Shown: in pieces, positions 44,561 through 55,660 of the stretch | Position numbering within the stretch: the stretch's first letter is position 1 | How the letters are laid out: every line of letters begins with the position of its first letter | Source of the DNA: Nectonema munidae | Lineage: Eukaryota; Nematomorpha; Nectonematoida; Nectonematidae | Length of the DNA stretch: 64,000 bases | Direction: 5' to 3' | NCBI GenBank assembly: GCA_030549495.1 | Contig: JAUIRK010000950.1 | Location: 155,017-219,016 of the forward strand | Translations under genes and position numbers: made by a program | Notes under the pieces: model-generated | Seen by the model: only the letters and a program-made list of their open reading frames with translations | Told to the model about the DNA's origin: nothing | Databases searched by the model: none

Positions 44561-44589
44561 CCATGTACAAATAACTAGGGAGACAATGT

Positions 44590-45095
44590 TCAACTTTCTG
44601 TTCACATTCTGCTAGATGTAAGATTTGATATACCTCATTCGGGGAGACGATGCTACATAAGTTATTACCTATATACATTATACCTGTATACTACGATTTC
44701 ATCTCCAACCTGTATACCGCGATAATTCATCTCCAACCTATCAGTTCATATTTTGCTAAATGTAAGATTTGATATACCTCATTCGGGGAGAGGATGTTAG
44801 ATAAGTTATTAATTTTTTCACGATATTAAATAATATATTTTATCAAATAATCAAAATAAAATTCTGTAATCAAATAATCGAAAAATATTCTTTAAAAAAT
44901 TAAAAAATATCAAACTTTCTGTTCATATTTTGCTACCTCATACGATGTTACAAAAGTTATTACCTATACTTTGCAATTTGCATGATTTTAAATATTATAT
45001 TTGTCAAATAATCAAAATAAAATTCTGTAATCAAAGAATCGAAAAATATTCTTTAAAAAATCAAAAAATATCTAACTTTCTGTTCATATTTATTA
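44590..45095. repeat. Tandem repeat of about 145-170 bp, Helitron-like
   Basis: Units begin with CTTTCTGTTCATATTTTGCT-like sequence at about 44594, 44738, 44909 and 45072, and include a CCTCATTCGGGGAGA or CCTCATACGATGTTAC block and a TCAAATAATCAAAATAAAAT block. The same CCTCATACGATG...TTGTCAAATAAT sequence occurs at 60984-61070, just before a candidate Helitron 3' end. Confidence 0.65.
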
Positions 45096-45194
45096 AAACG
45101 AAGAAGGCATATACTATACCTAAAAAAATCATAAAAAAGCATGAATATTTAAAACGTTCATATTTTAAATATCATTTTTGTGTAGAATAAATAC

Positions 45195-45350
45195 AAAAAT
45201 ATTTATTCTTTTTAAATATATCGTTGGCTCCCGTTACTTTTAGAATAAAAAGATAAACGTGGTTTCTCTAATCATTTTTATCAAATCATGCACATACGAA
45301 ACTAAAAGTAACGGCAGCCAACGGTTTATTTAAAAAGAATAAATATTTTT
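45195..45350. repeat. Long hairpin with 49-bp arms
   Basis: Arms 45195-45243 and 45302-45350 are inverted repeats differing at about four positions, with a 58-bp spacer. The inner ends read CCGTTACTTTTAG and the outer ends AAAAATATTTATTC. It could be a MITE or the source of a long hairpin RNA. Confidence 0.75.
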
Positions 45351-45469
45351 CCTCCGTTTACCATTTAAAACGAGATGACAATCAAAAAAAGATTTTATAT
45401 GAATGAAGTGCAGTAAAGTTCTATGCAAAGAATTGCATAGTGAAATCAATCAATTACAACTAAGTTATT

Positions 45470-45550
45470 TTTGGAACTGGGAATACTTTTTGGTTCCAAG
45501 CCTGGTTCCCAAATTTTTAGAACCGGGAACGTCCCGGTATTTCAGAACCT
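45470..45550. repeat. GGTTCC/GGAACC palindromic patch
   Basis: GC-rich for this region, with GGTTCCAAGCCTGGTTCCC facing GAACCGGGAACGTCCCGG. The inverted pairing suggests an element end, but no family is recognised. Confidence 0.35.
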
Positions 45551-45559
45551 GGAGTAACC

Positions 45560-48310
45560 CTAATATATATATATATGCATGAATAGTAGAGTCTAATTTT
45601 CTGAAATTATTCATTTTAAAGTGTAAACAAACATCATCTGCATATAATATAGGCTTACAAAAACCTGACAAATAAGAGGGTAAACGGTTAATATAAAGAG
45701 GAAATAGCAAGGGACCTAATATGGAGCCTTGGGGGACTCCTGAGTGATAGGAAATAACCCCGGAGTCTACATTATTATTTCTGACATAAAAAATCTCTTA
45801 GAAAGATCACTTGAAAACCAGTCATGCACTTTTGATGGGGAACCATATATTTATAATTTATACAACAATAAGGAATGGTTGATATTATCAAAAGCTTTGG
45901 AAAAGTCCAAGAATATGCATAAGGAAGAAAATGGACTGTAGAAAGAGTTAGAAATGTTTTAAAGTGGGCTAAGAATGGCAGATGCAGTGCATTTATTTTT
46001 TAAAAAGGAAAATGGTCTATTATCATCAATATAATGTTATTTTCATTAACATAAATAAGCGCTCTATCATAGACCATTTTTTCCAAAATTTTAGAAAAAT
46101 TAGCTATTATGGAAATTGGACGAAAGTTGTTAATATCAAGACGGGATTTTTGTAGGTTTCAAAACGGATACAAATTTTGTTAATTTTAGGCATTCTGGAA
46201 AACATCTGAGTGAAGACTGAGATTATATGAATAAATTAATGTATTCGATATGAATACAGGAAGGGAATAAATAATCTTATAAGATTAACTTCATCATAGC
46301 CAAGGGATTTATGATTTTTGAGTGAGGCAATTCCTATATATAGATCATTCAAAGTAAAAGCTTCAGAACAAGAAGGTTATAAATTAAGCTGAACTGTATT
46401 ATTGATAAAGTTAAAGGATGTAGTAAATGGATTCAACGTTAAAAAAGAAAAAGTTTTAGAAAAATCATCAGCCGAAGAGTTGTTGTTTACATTTTTTTTT
46501 AATTTAAGAGATAATTCAAAGTTCCCCAAATGTTGTCACATTCATCATTGTCAAGTCTATTCGTGAAAAATTTCGTTTTTGATAGTTTCATTTGCAACTT
46601 GTAAAATTTGACAGTATTTGTAAAATTAGAATTTTTTTGAACATTTTATGTAAAAATTCTTTGCGTTTTTTGTAGCGAAAAAGTTGCCCATCAAACCATA
46701 TATTTGCATTTTTTGAGATTTTACTTTTATTAGGGGAAAGCATTGATCAAAAATTTCTTTAAATTTACGCAAGAAAGAATGAAAGGCATAGTTAACATTA
46801 GTGAGCAAAAAAATGTTGGAAAAATCAGCATTAGATCATCTAGATAGGAAACTATTTATATTTTGCTTACAATATGACAGTTTTTTAGTAGGATCGGAAT
46901 CATTTGATTGTCTTTTAGTGAAATAGGGATTGGCAAATGATAGATGCAAATCTTGGAGATCAGATCAAACATCGTCAATGGTGGAGGCAGAATTATGAGT
47001 AGGATTTGGTTATTAAAGGGTAAAGGCCAAAATGCAGTAGGCTAGGGTAATAATTCATTACAATGAATATCCTTGAAGTAATTTATTTTAAAATCCCGAC
47101 ACATAATGGTTTTAGTAACGGATTTTAGAAAATATAGTTTATTAAAATGAAAGAAAGAAAAGAATTGATGGAGGTCGGTATATTACACATATTTAACGAG
47201 TATTTATCAATAGAGAATTTTAAGAGCAGGTAATCACAAACATTTACACCAGATGTGCCTGAATCACAGAATAAAAGTCTAAATGAGTTTTTATAAAAAA
47301 TTCACAAGAAAAGCCAGGTATTTCATATTTTAAAAATTCACCAGGCTGCCAAATTTTCGTTAAAATAATGAAGTGAAGAGAAGATATAGCTCTCGATGTC
47401 AGAAGAATAAGTCATTGAAGTAAGGCTCCTAACATTGATATAACATATGCTGAGAGAAGTTTCATCAAAAAAGTTGGCTTGAAAGTGTCCTCAGGAAAAA
47501 TGTAATCAGTGGGTGTTGTAGAAAAATTACTAGTATTGGAAAGATTGTTAAGCATATCAGAAATGTAATAAAATCTTCTGTATGCGTTATAGTATTGCTA
47601 ATATCATTAAGATCATTACAGCTTATTGGCATATGTGTTGAGAGAGATGATAGTTCAAAGAATCTTCATCACGGTTTTTCAAATTAACTCTAATTTTATT
47701 GAGAGAATGATAAAATTTTGAGTTCTCTGCATGATTGAACTCAAGTATGCTTTTCGAGCATAAAATGCAAAAATGTTTATCCTGCTTATTGTTACATTCC
47801 ATGGAATTGTGGTTTAAGCCACAAAAACGACACAACTGAGAACCCTTGCATTCAGTTGATGTGTGATCTGACCATGTTTTAAGCAATTATAACACGTTTC
47901 AATATATGAATGAAACAACCTAGTTCTGAAAGCCATTGAATCAATAAAAATATGCTGTTTTTTTATATAAAATGTTCCGACAAATGAAGAGGATACTTTG
48001 AATACTAAGTTACATAATCCAGACACTTTATTTTTGAGTTAACAAATTTTTAAAGAGAGATTCCTTGGCAATACCATTTGCATACAAATAGTCTCAATAT
48101 TTCAAAACATAAGAATCATCATCTCTATAAATTATGGGAGCTGGTATGCGAGGGCTAAGATAACTACATTCCAGTTTCTTTAGAAAAAGTTTGTTTTTTT
48201 AGATTGAAAGAAATAGTGTCATAAGAAGAAACAGTTTTTAAACCTAGTAAACTGAAAAGTGGTTTGATAAAAGATCAAATAAAAACTTCTAGATCTATTT
48301 TGCTCATAAC
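45560..48310 (-). mobile_element. Decayed CR1/Daphne-like LINE, minus strand
   Basis: On the minus strand an ORF1 relic with CRFCGLNHNSMEC and CILCSKSILEFNH knuckles (about 47700-47830) is followed downstream by ORF2 relics ending in GVPQGSILGPLLFPLYINRL and PILYADDVCLHF (about 45640-45745). Sequence stops at a TA microsatellite (45560-45575), so the thumb and 3' end are missing. Many stops. Related to, but well diverged from, the LINE at 39-44 kb and in the opposite orientation. Confidence 0.65.
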
Positions 48311-48970
48311 TAACGTATCCAAAAAAGGTAGTCTTTAGTTTGACTCAAAAATTCAACAAAAATATTGGTCACAGTTCTTGGATGTACTATTAGAAAGAAA
48401 GTACATTAATCTTTAATGCCATTTCCGAGATTTTCCATTGTGAGATTAGGTAGAACGTGGCCCAAATGGCTTCCCATTGTATGCCATGTATTTGATGATG
48501 CATAGTGTTATCGAATTTAAAAAGACTGTTATTGAAAATAGAAACTTGATGGCGTTTCCTTCATATTTTGAGAGGAAAACACTTCACTCTTCCCATATGT
48601 TGCACAATCATGTTAATGTAAGCATGAGGAAGCAACATAGAAAGAACAGTGATTATTTATTTTTTATTAATGTGTGAATATTCTTCTGAATTTTTAAAAT
48701 TCTATCAAAATTAAAATCAAAACTTATTCAAAAAGATCAGCCTACGATTCGTTGTCAACAATCGAGAACTTAAAGGGTTAACGAAATTAATGGAATCATG
48801 CCTCGTTTTATGAAGCCTCATTGTTACTTACTTTTGGTGAATGGTATTCTCTTTGGCTTCAATGATTGGATACAATTTTTCATGGATGAATAATTTTTTG
48901 ATTTTGACACGTACAAAAAATGTTCATACCTGCTTATTTTTTTGCTTTTAAGTTTGTGAATGAAGTTTAG
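48311..48970. other. AT-rich sequence upstream of PCYT2 exon
   Basis: Probably intron of PCYT2. A lone GGGTTAA preceded by CGAGAACTTAAA (48761-48780) resembles a piggyBac-type end, but no partner was found. Confidence 0.3.
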
Positions 48971-49170
48971 ATTGGAGCTCCTTACACCGTAACTGAAGAT
49001 CTTGTTAAGCACTTTGACATTTCCGTTGTGTGTCACGGTGAAACATTTGTTCCGAATGATGAAAACAACCTAGATCCTCTTGCCTATCCCAAAAAGCACA
49101 TCTTTCAGATCGTGAATAGTCACAACAAATTAACGACTTCCAAAGTTTTGGAAAGAATCATACAAAACAG
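48971..49170 (+). CDS. PCYT2: PCYT2 exon, ethanolamine-phosphate cytidylyltransferase
   Basis: This 200-bp exon reads IGAPYTVTEDLVKHFDISVV, CHGETFVPNDENNLDPLAYP and HIFQIVNSHNKLTTSKVLER-IIQNR. It matches the second cytidylyltransferase domain of PCYT2 ([46 protein letters not shown]), which makes CDP-ethanolamine from CTP and phosphoethanolamine in the Kennedy pathway. It is bounded by AG (48969-48970) and GTAACA (49171). No stop. Neighbouring exons (upstream HxGH active-site part, downstream C-terminal helix) were not found in the window, so introns must be long or the exon is an isolated duplicate. Confidence 0.85.
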
Positions 49171-50368
49171 GTAACACGCGCATATGTTCTTCAGAAGTGT
49201 CATCATATTTGATATTTCAAAAAGCTTCATGCTATTTAATTTGCGAAAAAAATGTTAAATTTAAAATTGAACTAGCTATTTTCCCATGCTAGAATAAAAT
49301 AAGGAAAAAAGAAAGTGTAACAATTTTAAATTGTAAAGACAAAACAACTTCATAATTTAAACAATTGTGTTAAAGCAGTTTGCAATAGTTCTCTTAGATG
49401 TTGATTGGGTTTCCCTTTAAAATATGTGCAATAATCGTGTAATTTATTGTAAATATTTGTCTATAATTTTAATTGTGTCAAGAGACTATGTATTTGTGCT
49501 CAAATGGATCATTGGTGAACGTGTGGGAGGATATTTTGTTAAAAAAGTCACTCTGATGCGCAAAACTCTTTCAATGTTGCTGCCACTAAAGCAGGCTTAT
49601 TTCATTAAAGTCGCAAAAAACAAGTTAATCTTTGAAACAACTATTTATGAGGTTATTTTAGATGAATTGTTTGAATTCTTTATTCACTATTTATCAATGG
49701 ATTAATATTTTCAGATCGATTCATATTGATCGATATAATCTTTATAAAAAGAAAGCAATATCAAGTTTTCTGCTTTCGATTTTGTGACGTATGGCGATTT
49801 TGGATTATCTGTAAATGATGAAGGACCGTCAACCCATAAAATACGTGGAACGAATTTATTAATACAATACTAGGCATGATTTATAAAAGTTGTGGGTGTG
49901 GGACATTTGGGAGCCGAATTTTTCGTTGTTCTTGTTGGCCGCCGAATTATTCTATTTCAATATCGCTCTAACTGGTCAGTCCAAAACACATTTTTATTTG
50001 AAAGTGAGTGAACACTTTTCTATCTCCATATTGCCCACACTGTTAGGGTTGGCCCCTAGATTATTCTATCTCATCATTATTAGCGTCGTTCACACTCAAG
50101 CTGTTTTTCGTCAACATGTTTGCAAATCTCGCACAAAAAATTGAGAAAATAATTTTGGAATTTATAAACTCTGGATAGCGAATCCAACATCATTCATATT
50201 TATTTTGCATTAATATGCATACTTCCTCGGGGCACTACAAAATATGGGGGCTTGAATACGGTTGTCTAGAGCTGACCCTCACAGTACGTAGCTTTTTCGC
50301 ATCTCTTCAAAGGACGGAGTAATGGAGTTAAACTCCATATATACTCTGTGCATTGAGAGCGAAGAGGG
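49171..50368. other. Intergenic or intronic sequence
   Basis: No PCYT2 continuation recognised. Open frames at 49424-49705 and 49890-50144 (+) have no similarity I know. Confidence 0.3.
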
Positions 50369-50414
50369 ATGAGCAAACACGAAATAATCAATAATGTTGA
50401 ATGCACTACACTAT

Positions 50415-50590
50415 CTTTCGAAGCATATGATGTCATCATCATATTTCTTGTGCTTTTCTATCATTTTATTTATTCTTTCTTATTACCACTTCGCAATGAT
50501 GTCATCATATTTCTTACGTTTTTCTTTCATTTTATTTATTCTTATTACATCATATTTCTTGCGTTTTCCGTTCATTTTATTTATTCTTAG
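50415..50590. repeat. Three imperfect tandem units, about 45-65 bp
   Basis: Each unit contains CATCATATTTCTT, then CGTTTTTC, then CATTTTATTTATTCTT. Units shorten from left to right and run directly into the MITE at 50589. Confidence 0.65.
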
Positions 50591-50755
50591 GGGTCGTTCA
50601 CAATTGACGTCAACTAAAACGGGGGGGGGGGGGGGGTATCCAAAGTTGACATAAGTCGATTTTGTTAAGTGATGATATATCTAAAAGTTGACATGAGGGG
50701 GGGGGTTGAAATTTTTCAAAAAAAAAGGTTGACGTCAATTGTGAACGACCCCTAA
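50587..50755. mobile_element. MITE with perfect 28-bp TIRs and G-runs
   Basis: TTAGGGGTCGTTCACAATTG plus ACGTCAAC at the left end is an exact inverted match to the right end. TA at each outer edge suggests a Tc1/mariner-type TA target site. The interior has one G-run of 15-16 and one of 9. No coding capacity; the identical ends suggest a young insertion. Confidence 0.75.
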
Positions 50756-50819
50756 ACCGCTTTGCAAATTTCTTCTCTCATTGAAACGCTATTTTTTCAT
50801 TATCATTTTCTAACAAACC

Positions 50820-52218
50820 ATGAGTGATATTAGTGAAATAAGCGATTCATATACTTACTCCTCAAAAAGTTTTGAAAGTGAAAGTTCTTATTCTGATGAC
50901 TCTTTTGATCTTTCTGACAGTTTGATTGCTCCTGATAACACTACTTTTACCTGGGAGCCAATACAAAGTACATCAGGAAGGCCTTTATGTCGTAATATTA
51001 TTATAGATGTTTCCCAATCACAACCTGGACCTAAAAATGGGCTGAATTATTGAAAGACAGTATGGAAATCTTTCAACTTTTTATGACAGAAGCTTTGATT
51101 GCTCAAGTTTATAGTTTAACTAAATTAAAAATGAGAAACAATTACGAGTATTTTTAGTTTTATATCCATTTGTGTAAACTGGCAGTTTTCTTAGGAGTGC
51201 TGAACCTAAACATTCAGAAAAGCAAGGCGAACCATTTTTGAAAGCTGCACTTTCAAGAGACATGTTTTATGTTACACATTTATTTATATGTTTCGATGAT
51301 AAAAGATTTAGAAATAGTAATGACAAAATTTCAGCAATCAGATTTATTCATGATTATTTTTATGGTATATTTTCTAAGTACTATACCCCTACAGAATTTG
51401 TCACCGTGGATGAACAGTTAGTAAAATTTAGGGGATGATGCCCTGTAAAAATTTACGACCTTTCAAAACCAGGTCGTTACGGCATTAAAATATACCATTG
51501 TAATGATTCTAAAAGTTTTTACATTTTAAAACCACAAATCTATGTTTCAGGGCTAGATGATCGTAGTTATTTTAGTGGGGAAAGCATTGTCAAACGTCTA
51601 GTTAGTGACTCGAGCTTGCCTAAGGGCATATGAATAATAACCGATCGGTTTTTTACTACTATTTATGTGAATGGGCTAACAGCAATGGCTACACAATTTG
51701 TGGAACAGTAAGATCTAACAGAACCTTTATGCCTCATATAATAAGGCCTAATTACTTGAGAACATTAAATCTAACAGAATGTGAAAGTAAATTTTTGTTC
51801 ACTAACAAAATGCTTAGATCCTACACTTGCTATAAACCAAATAGGAGATGGACATACGCACTTTTTACTAATTACTTAGATATTATATGCCATAATAGTT
51901 GGATTATTTCTAAACATAATTGTCCAAATTTATATCCTACTACCAAAGCTGGAGGTAGTAAATATTTCCTCAGAAATTTATGTTTGCGACTCTGATGTTT
52001 CCATGAGGCTTAGATCCGAAAATACACAAATACCTAGAAATATTCTCAATATATTATCTTTTTACGGTTATGAAAGCCATACTGGGAATGAGCCCACTAC
52101 AACTTGTAGGGGTAAGTGTTATTTATGTAAAGGTAAAAAAAGGACTAGAAAATGTCGAAAATGTAACAAATTTATATGTAAACAACATTCAACTATAACT
52201 TGCACAAATTGTACATAA
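50820..52218 (+). pseudogene. piggyBac transposase, decayed, plus-strand copy
   Basis: N-terminal acidic/serine-rich start MSDISEISDSYTYSSKSFES, then SGRPLCRNII and QPGPKN. The DDE core starts with GEPFLKAALSRDMFYVTHLF and CFDDKRFRNSNDK, then FVTVDEQLVKFRG (first catalytic Asp, about 51400), followed by an in-frame stop and YDLSKPGRYGIKI, SGLDDRSYFSGES and ITDRFFTT (second Asp, about 51640, after a TGA). The C-terminal cysteine domain is intact: CRGKCYLCKGKKRTRKCRKC and CKQHSTITCTNC (52110-52215). About five or more stops and frame changes. It is the same family as the minus-strand copy at 56-58 kb. No clear terminal repeats found on this copy. Confidence 0.8.
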
Positions 52219-52756
52219 TTTTTTTTAGTGTTTTTTATTATTGTTACTCATTATGTCTTTTATGCTGTATATTTGTTCATATTTTGAATGTTTTCTTTTT
52301 CTTTGTAATAATTTTATTTTTGTAGAAACATTTTCATGTGGAAAGCTTTTTTCTAAATTCTGAAAATAAATGTTTCGTTTTTATTTTAATTCATATTAAA
52401 CTGTGATGGAATATTTTTCTATAAATATATATGTATAGATCTTTTTAGATATCTATTTATAATAGAAGAACAGCAGCCTTATAGTAAAGATACAATCAAT
52501 GTATCAATGACCAAATTTTTATGTTAAGCTGAAATAATATATGGGAAAATTAAATCTTAATTTGTTGCTACTATCGGTTGCTTTTTTTCTAAATCAATAA
52601 AACCATTATTATAAAGAAGAATATATCATATTATAATACTTCACACTTATTTTGAAATCTGAATTATTTTTAGTGAATTTTTGTCATTGGAAGTTTTTTT
52701 ACTTTTCGAAAATAATATTATTTGTTATTTGGAAAGAATTCCTTTTTTGATAGAGA

Positions 52757-53012
52757 TTGGGCTCTTTTGTGGTTAGAAGGTAGAGTGCATGGACAAGAAT
52801 ACTAGCATATAGAGTTCGAATACTACAAAAAAAAGCCATGAAAGTTATACTTTCTTTACATGATAAACCGAGATTAAAAAAAAAGTAAAAAAGTCGAGTG
52901 GTGGTGAATCTGAATCTATCGGCCTCGGGTTCGAATCCTGCTTAAATACAAAAGTCATGAGTGCAGCCATAAAGGTTTTATATTTTCTGCATAAGATTCC
53001 GGCATCCAAAAA
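52757..53012 (+). repeat. Two tandem tRNA-derived SINE copies
   Basis: Two tRNA-like heads in the same orientation. The first (52757-52825) has an A-box-like TGTGGTTAGAAGG and B-box-like GAGTTCGAATACT. The second (about 52890-52940) has GTGGTGGTGAATC and a perfect B box GGTTCGAATCC (52928-52938). Both are followed by similar tails (AGCCATGAAAGTTATACTTT versus AGCCATAAAGGTTTTATATT). The stems are too degraded for functional tRNAs. Confidence 0.5.
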
Positions 53013-53379
53013 TAAAAAAACGATTTTTACAAAAAAAAATCATAAAATTATTATTTTTTAAAAAAGGTATTTTTTATTTTCAAAAAAAGGGAGAAATTTG
53101 TTTAATATGCCCATAAATTAAAAAGGAAAATTTTGGAATTTTTTTTTACAATGGAATTTATTTCAAATAATCTATTTAAAAATTACATATTATTTTTTTG
53201 GTAGGGTTAGATATATGTTATTGGGTAAAAAATTCGATTCAATTTCAAAAGTGGAGTAAAAAGTCACCTTCCGTACTGCGAGGGAATGATGGCTTGTTTA
53301 ACCAGAAATTAGTTACGCGAAATTTTATGCGAAACTAAATCTTCTGTTCCGATTACTATTCAAAATTAAAAAGTCGGGT

Positions 53380-53640
53380 GCATTCCACGCCCTCATATGG
53401 TTGTGTGGCGCCCAGAGCAAAAGTTTTATTGCACCCCCAGACTCAACAGGTAATTGCGTAACTGGTATGTTACGCATAGCCTTTTTATTATTAAAGAAAT
53501 TTTAAACATCCATTAGAATTGATATCAAATTTTAAAAGTTTTTTCTCATTTCTATCATTTGAGGTGCATTCCATGCATTTTTATATGTGTTGCGCCTGGG
53601 CATAAGCCCCCTTTGTCCCCATATGTGAGGGCTTTGCATC
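53380..53640. other. Related GC-richer blocks
   Basis: GTGCATTCCACGCCCTCATA (53379) and GTGCATTCCATGCATTTTTA (53562) start two similar blocks that share a TGGCGCCC or TGCGCCTGGGC core. Probably part of the hAT relic downstream. Confidence 0.35.
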
Positions 53641-53719
53641 GATTGCTATATAATGAGAAAGGCATCTACCTAGACTCTCACAATTAAAGGAGGTTCTTAT
53701 TTTTTATCTGAGCATAAAT

Positions 53720-54154
53720 CTGACTTTTGGCAATGTGTATTTTTGTGAAACTGCTTTTTCTGCTCCAACATCTCTCAAATGGAAAAAGCAATCAACTCTA
53801 AGCTGTAATTTGTATTTATATTTTATATAAATCTGAATCAGATACTGTGATTTTTTATTTTGTCTTTATATATCCCAACTCTAGGCTTCGTAAAGTTATA
53901 ATCCGGTTTGCTGAGGAGATGTAATTTTCTTTATCATCATTATCCATGATTTTGTGCAAAATTTTTAAAACTCCTTTTTTTAAAAATTTAGAAAAAAGGA
54001 TTTGAAGTTATTTGTTAAAAAGTTAACGTCTTTAGCTCAAGTTTTTAAAAGTTTAAAATTTAACTAAAAAAAAATGACCTTAAAAGTTTAAAATTTTTTA
54101 AAGGGCCGATCGCCACAGTGAAAGGGTTCACTGATTCTTAGTTGGCCACCTCTG
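53720..54154 (+). mobile_element. hAT transposase C-terminal relic and right end
   Basis: FGNVYFCETAFSAPTSLKWK (53726-53785) matches the hAT dimerisation region (CExxFSxxxxIKxK). The right terminus GTTGGCCACCTCTG (54141-54154) is the usual inverted end of hAT elements of the CAGxGGTGGCCAAC type. The left end was not found. Confidence 0.55.
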
Positions 54155-55660
54155 CTTTAGATGGAAAGATTTCGCCTGAGCTAAACTTCAAAATAAGATT
54201 TTTTATCCTTATCCTATTATTTTCTTTTCTAGAATTCGATACACAGAAAGAAATGAATGCAAGACTTGGATGAGTGAAATGATATGATCCGACACCTCTC
54301 TCTCTCACAATCTTTTTTATGCTTTATTTAAACTTAAATAAATTTTTTGCCTCTTTCCTAAAGATAAAAACTCTTTATCTTCTTAGCAAAAATTATTGTA
54401 TTATTTTTAAAAAATGGGTTTGATAAAAGCAGGCTCAAAATATTAGAGAACGTCGGTTCCCTTTGCTTTTTAAATATTAGTTTAATCTTTGTTAAGTATT
54501 CTTGAGATTAATAGTGTCGGAAACAAGGAAGAAAGATATGCGTTGTTCCATTTTTCAATGTGAGTAAAAAGCGTTTTTGAAAATAGGGTTTAAAAGAAGT
54601 GGGAGGGCAATTAAATTCGCGACGATACCATGTCTTTTTCAGGTAACAATTTTAAAGACTGAATTAAAGCGCTCTATACAGAGTATAAAAACGTGCGGAA
54701 TGTAAGTTTTGTTTGTGTATATAATAACAGGAGTTTGTGTAATGAAAGTACTTGGGTGTGAGTTTGCGGTTGCGCGTGTAAGCTATTTGACGTTTAGCCA
54801 TATTACGGGGATGGCCTTGTATATCTTGATGGGCTTGCGTGGATTTTTCAGTTTTAAACAGAAGAGCAAATTTTAGCATTACTTCAATTTTAAATTGATG
54901 TTAATTTGTTTGTGTTTTATACATTTGTTACATTTATAAAAAAAGTTTCAAATTTTTATTTAATAAACAAGTTTTTTCTAGTTGAATTTTATTTTTCATT
55001 GTACTATTGATGTTAGTTAATTTTAATTAATAATGTTGATATTTTGACTTAATTTTTATAAAAGTTTTATAGACATCATTGTACTATTTTTACAATGAAC
55101 AAGTGTCACATTGAGTCCTTTTATAAAATAAAGCAAGTACTTAAAGTTTTTAATTTTGATAATATTATTCTGTTAAGTTGAAAAATCAAAAGAAGTAGTA
55201 AATTCTGGATTTAATAGATTTACTATTTAAAAAAGTTAATTTTAATGTTTTTTATCTTTATCCAATAAAATATAAACTCAGTCTTATTTTACACCTAAAT
55301 TTAAATGTATGTATACGTATAGTTAAGAAATTGTTATCTTTTCATTCATAATAAAGATGATTGGATAAATTGGAAAAAACATAAATGATAAAAATTATTA
55401 TTAAACAGTTTAGTATAAAATTTAGTTTAATACAAATTAAAGCATTATAAACATCATCTGTAAAAGCTGAATACTTCATTCTACTAAATGCATTATTTTC
55501 TTTTGAGTGCTTAAAATACTACTAATTGTAAAAGTGATGTGATGAATGATATACGCATTTGCAATAAAAAATGCAAGCGATAGAAGATATGGTTGGTTGG
55601 TTGGAGATATCAAAGCACTTTCAGCCGTAAGGCTATATGCTCGCATTATTCTTAAGATGG
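54155..55660. other. AT-rich sequence
   Basis: No gene or repeat recognised. Confidence 0.35.

Noticed and set aside
48750-48780. GGGTTAA with a short CGATT/AATCG stem as a piggyBac MITE end
   Set aside because: No matching opposite end was found within reach.
50369-50654. Overlapping plus-strand frames rich in FHFIYS repeats as membrane proteins
   Set aside because: They are translations of the minisatellite and MITE start.
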